Shown: positions 59,599 to 64,000 of the stretch, piece by piece
Layout of the letters: each line of letters starts with the position of its first letter
Position numbering within the stretch: the first letter of the stretch is position 1
Source: Lunularia cruciata
Taxonomy: Eukaryota > Streptophyta > Marchantiopsida > Lunulariales > Lunulariaceae
Direction of reading: 5' to 3'
NCBI GenBank assembly: GCA_948567375.1
Contig: OX419757.1
Span: 45,818,001 to 45,882,000, forward strand
Length of the DNA: 64,000 nt
Notes under the pieces: generated by a model
Told to the model about the DNA's origin: nothing
The model's database searches: none
The model's input: only the letters and a program-made list of their open reading frames with translations
Position numbers and translations under genes: made by a program

Positions 59599-62500
59599 CT
59601 AATCTAACGTCCCTTTTGAATTTTCCAGTGGGTCATCTTGCAGTAGAACTTCAGCGCCAACTGATGTATGCTTTGGATCCGGAATTCCGAAGACCCAGTC
59701 AAGAACATTCAAGTATTTCGATCTAAACACCTCCCGTTCCTCTGCATGACAGTGCATTATAATGGAAGTAGCCAAACTGAAAAGTACAACGTCTGTCCTC
59801 TTTGGGGGGTTCAAGTTGCAGTGTTTTAAAAGACCAGAATCTGAGACCGTGATGGCAAAGCTTTCGATTGCTCGCGAGAGACAGTACAATGCCAGTTCCA
59901 TGCGCCGAGATTTTTTCTCAATCAGGACTGCCAATCCTGTTGGGAACTGAACACATCCAATAAAGAACGGAAATAAGTCATTTCCTGCAGCCATCATGAC
60001 GTTACTACGAGTTCACCGATCATCACAACTTTCTGCCTGTAACACTCCGTAGTTAGATATAGTGACCGACCCGGAAGTCCTAAGACATTTCTTAGCTGAA
60101 ATGAATATAAATTGGTGCCTACCGTGCTACCAGCAACAAGATAGTGAGTGCTTACAGTGGAAGCAGCAACTAATGAGTTAGTGCTTACAGTGCCAGCAGC
60201 GACAAGAGCCGGATTGCATACTTGTGTTAGGCGAAAAATCGCACATGTCCACAACCTGCCATAAATTCAAATTGAGCAGGGTACGCATGTTAGAAGGAAA
60301 GTAAAATGATTACGCAAGAAGGTTGCACTCTTTTCCTGACTCGTCAGATGACAAAACAGAAGTAAGAAAACTGATAAGGATCTAGGTACAGGTTGCACTC
60401 TTCATACATCGAGACATCTATGGTGGCACCAATGTTGTAAACCGTCGAGATATGACTTACCATGCTGATGCACAGTACGTGGCAAGGAAAAGGCTGGATC
60501 GTCCGGTGCCTAAGAGGGTTTTCGACAAAATGGTAAGAGGCCTGCAGTTGCATATCAAGTAACCGGATGAGAAACAGGATTACGAGCATTCAGATCCATC
60601 GCAATATGACATTTTGAGGGATAATAAAACAAATTTGTTTTGACACGCAAATTCAGTCTTCCTGAGTATTGAACAGAATGAATACTGTCGGTGATAGCAT
60701 AGCAAATTACAAATTACCTTCTTCTATTAGACATGCAGTAACTAAGAGAGCCCATGAGCTCCAATAACATCATATCAGGTAGATGGTATCCTCAAGTATA
60801 TTATTATAATGGAATAAAGAACCCGTTGTAAACACCCCAGTTCCAAACCCACGTTCGACCAGCCTGACTCTGACCCTGACCCATGGTGGTAGCCTAGTAA
60901 AGATCGTCATAACTATCATTTACATAGAGAGGTAAGCGTGCGTAAATTTGCATCCAAGGATTAACATGATGTTTGTGATGCATCGGTACCTCATTGCCAG
61001 TGTGAGCAAGTGTAACCTTGAGATAGAAGCATGACGTGAGGACAAGATGAAGATATTATGATGTCAACATGAAGATGTTAGTATATAGGACAAAGAACTG
61101 CCTGAGTCTCCAATACTATGAGACACCCCGGAGCGAGTGTATGAGGACTGGGATTAAGCCCAGCATGCTCTATGTCAGCATAAGTCCGTCGGCACTACGA
61201 AATACAATTAGAAGAAAAAGCAGTCTTTTCATAGTAAGTCTGGACGATAACACCCACCACTTCGTCAGTGCACTGCGGGGTGGGTGCCACGATAGCTGGA
61301 TGCAATGCCAGTATCTCCCGTCTCGAGTTTCTGTTCTTTTGCTTATGAGTGCCAAGGCATCCTCAACATATGTCTTTCTCCAATACAGTGCAAAATAAGG
61401 CTTCAAAACGTCAGACCCTATGTTCAACGCCTCCTTACCAGCACCTTTCAGATTACAGAACTTATTTAAGGACACATTCATCCTACTGGCAGAAATCTAT
61501 GATGTAACAATGCAACCACCTTGCTTTCAGAAGACAACACGTGGCTTCCAGGATGTGGCAGCCAAATCAAATGTCTTGTCGATTTCATGAGAGGCTGAGT
61601 AGAGAAATAATAAGTTACTCTTTATTCGCATCCGCGGTTGCAAACAAGACCCATAAAGTGCTGCATCAATGATACCATCTTTGCTGATTTGCTGATACCC
61701 GATGATGACTATTATTACCGCCGGGGATGGCGAATTGCTATGTGGTAAAGAGATGTATCAAGTCTGTTAGCGTTTCAAATATCTCAATCGCCAAAGTGAT
61801 TTCAAAGCAGGTCAGTTAACGACCAGGACATTTCGCGAAGTGCGTTAGTTTCTTTCCGCCTGGTCTTTTACACCTCCCTGAGTCAAATGCATCGAGAGAT
61901 GACAGTAAAAGGGCCCTGCCAATCAGTAGATGCGCCTGCCGCGCCCAGGCGCATCTACTGATTGGCAGGGCCATAGATCGTGGGTTAAGGAAGGAAGTAA
62001 AACGACAAATGAGCTATTACAGCTAGCAGTAGTTAGATGTTGGACAGGTTTCTGGTCGCGTTCGAGGTTGACCATACTTACATTGCTGAATATAAGCAAA
62101 AATTCCATGCTGTTGACACGGGGCCTTCAGTTCATACTGATACGCCTCAAAGACGACATACGAGTTTGAGGGTGATCTTGAGTTGGGTCGGCACATATTT
62201 TGGCAATGTGGTGACTTACAAGGTCAGAGCAAAGAAGAATAAAGACTAGCAAATGACCACGAGAGTGGTCCAGAGAAAGTAGAAACTAGTGAAATTAAGC
62301 CTGACGGCGTATCTGGGATGTAGACGTGTCTCAAGACCTAACAATTTCAAGTCTTTCTTGTAGAGCCAACAGAAATCTATTTACTCGCAAGACTCAGTAC
62401 AAGTACCAACAACAAGAGTTAAGACCCATATTGGATCTAAAGTATAATTTGATTTACATTAAGGACAGCGGGTTACCAGAATACCAGGCCTGATCACATG

Positions 62501-63961
62501 TCTGAAGCAAGAGAGAAGGGGAGGTGCGTGAATGCAGTGACGTAGAGGTGCGAATGCAAGATGAATGTGACACATGCAGAGAAGAGTTGTTGGAAGAGGA
62601 TGTTTGAACGAGGACGGGCTCTTCTGGCAAAAGAGAAGTAGTTTAAAAGGAGTGGCTCGAATCCTTACATGAAGAAAAGAAAGAAACTGACACTTATCTC
62701 TATGACCAGCATTTATACGAATTTCTGTTTGTGAGATTGAGCAATCAGGTTCACGAAGAATCCTTAATTTGGAAGAATATATCTGTAGTATGAGTTCAAG
62801 TGTAGAACAGAGGATGTACAAGGAATTCGTTGGCTTTCAAAACGTGTATCAGACACATTGAGTAATGGAACATCAGTGTGTATATCAGACACATTTATGC
62901 TCTCGTTGACGTCACATAATTTGCAGGACATGTGGACATTTAGTCTGCTAATTCCTTTCAAGTTGGACATGGTCTTGCCGAACTGGCAAGCCGATCGGAG
63001 GGAAGGTAGCGTGACTGCAAATATCCCTGAAAACCTAGTGTGAGTGCAGACTATAAATAAGAACTGCTACAGGAAGTGGAGAAAAATTATCAAGAAAAGT
63101 GCATTGCATTGTTTTATGACTCAAGACAAACGCTATATTTCAGTGCGGGGATGACGTTCAAAGTCAAGGAACGACCCTATTCTACACACCTGGCATACGC
63201 ATCATGTTTGTGACCAATGAACATGATGGTTTACATTCAAAAGACTACAGACTCAACCAAAAGAGCAGTAAAAGCGCCATGTATATAGTCAGTAAGTCAT
63301 AGACAGAATTACTGGCCTCAGCAGAAGTTTCTAACTAACGGAAAGTAAGGGAAGGACTAGTGCTACCAGCTCAGCTATTTAGTGACTCCAAGAAATGGTT
63401 GGTCAAAGCTTACCTCGCAAAAAGTCCTTGTCGATGGACGAGGATAGCGGGCACAAAGTAAACTGGAAGATAGACGGGAAGAGACCGCAGATAAGAAGCC
63501 ACCAGAAATGAGAAAAAATGTGGAACGCATTCTTGATCTCCATGAATTATCTGTTTTTGACAGCACTGCATGAATTCAGACAAGAACGATATCGTCGAAC
63601 AAAGAGAGTTCGAGAACGGTACTATAAAGCTTGAAACAGACATTACGGAACTGAAGATTGTGGTACCAGACACTGGATCATAGAACCACTTTGAAAGCAG
63701 GGTTCCAACTGTTCGATTGACATGCATATTTCCCCAAGGAGGAAACTTACACGACAAGGTATTTTTATGTCGGGAGAAAGCTGAGCCTTGACGCCACTGT
63801 CCTGATAGAACTTTTGAACAACTTTAAGTTGTTCGGAGAATCTGTCCTTCTGGGCTAAAGCTCTTATACCATGAACGATGGACGTATCCTTGCCACCGTG
63901 TTTGTTGAGAAATGAAATATATGTTGAAGGAAGACTATTTGGCTTCAAAATCCAGGCAGAC
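59599..63961 (-). CDS. Plant TMEM135-like membrane protein, 3' five exons (5' end outside the window)
   Basis: On the minus strand the exons are 63961-63751, 63550-63414, 60541-60461, 60255-60189 and 59946-59599, with GT-AG introns of 200, 2872, 205 and 242 bp. Joined phases match at every junction and give about 280 residues ending at TAG/TGA in 59601-59599. Recognisable blocks are KPNSLPSTYISFLNKHGGKD, FFSFLVASYLRSLPVYLPVY then FVPAILVHRQ, GTGRSSLFLATYCASAW, LWTCAIFRL, FPTGLAVLIEKKSRR, and DVVLFSLATSIIMHC with FRSKYLNVLDWVFG. This is the C-terminal half of the TMEM135 family, multi-pass proteins tied to peroxisomes and mitochondria in animals. The plant role is less clear. The fourth of these exons ends in a tandemly copied splice-donor region. 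Any protein in this family shares these blocks, so the family call is firm while the function is inferred. Confidence 0.9.
60108..60206 (-). repeat. Three 33-bp tandem units, each with a splice donor
   Basis: On the minus strand, units of 33 bases repeat across the exon end. Donors GTAAGC begin at 60188 and 60155 and GTAGGC at 60122, exactly 33 bases apart. The reading frame stays open, so each later donor would add 11 residues (VSTNSLVAAST for the first). Confidence 0.85.
61912..61972. repeat. Perfect 27-bp hairpin with 7-base loop, inside a TMEM135-like intron
   Basis: The arms 61912-61938 and 61946-61972 are exact reverse complements (the left arm starts GGCCCTGCCAATCAG; the loop is CCGCGCC). 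The hairpin lies within the 2872-bp intron between 63414 and 60541. Confidence 0.95.
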
Positions 63962-64000
63962 CTGTAAAAATCAGGGGTAGTTAGAAACGCGCTACACGCC

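Noticed and set aside
61069-61398. 109-codon plus-strand frame and the matching minus frame at 61170-61481
   Set aside because: They lie in the large TMEM135-like intron, with no domain and no splice fit to the gene.
62459-62821. 120-codon minus-strand frame as an extra TMEM135-like exon
   Set aside because: The exon at 60541-60461 joins 63414 in phase and supplies the expected protein segment; this frame does not match the family.

Overview
The window is nuclear DNA from a green plant, most likely a bryophyte or another non-flowering land plant. Four host genes are readable. All are split by GT-AG introns, with one GC-AG exception. They are a two-exon dehydrin-like gene (814-1642, minus), the COPII GTPase SAR1 (48655-49954, plus; 3 exons, 193 residues), a type I phosphomannose isomerase (55985-58334, plus; 5 exons, 429 residues), and the 3' part of a plant TMEM135-like membrane-protein gene (59599-63961, minus; runs off the right edge). 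Plant origin rests on the dehydrin, the plant-type SAR1 and the plant retroelements. The bryophyte suggestion is inference from gene and element style and is not proven.

Layout: 1-4150 is host-like DNA with the dehydrin gene and fresh LINE-type insertions. 4150-27560 is very AT-rich and is a graveyard of transposable elements: a SANT-like plus coiled-coil element protein (8961-10486), a decayed minus-strand coding stretch (11568-13432), and a decayed Ty1/copia element (about 18770-24920) with a second partial copy at 26205-27560. 27560-30930 returns to host-like composition, but I recognise no gene there. 30940-47760 is again AT-rich and carries a 9.5-kb Ty3/gypsy element (33183-42694) and a minus-strand copia remnant (about 45155-46336). 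47760-64000 is the gene-rich host segment.

The most unusual object is the Ty3/gypsy element. Its integrase is followed by a PHD finger rather than a chromodomain. Its premature stops in pol are TAG or TGA, as expected from cytosine deamination at CHG and CG sites. It also ends in a 105-bp TG...CA terminal repeat, a 450-bp segment and a second 105-bp repeat, which leaves the LTR structure open. A second theme is a family of seven 5'-truncated LINE 3' tails scattered on both strands; one still has an open 187-codon C-terminal reading frame and a 10-bp target-site duplication.

The host genes are ordinary housekeeping or stress genes (ER export, GDP-mannose supply, organelle membrane, desiccation protection) and do not form a pathway. 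Points of note among them are three tandem in-frame copies of a splice donor in the TMEM135-like gene, a 27-bp perfect hairpin in that gene's large intron, and a GC-AG intron in the isomerase gene. I saw no tRNA, rRNA or CRISPR feature.
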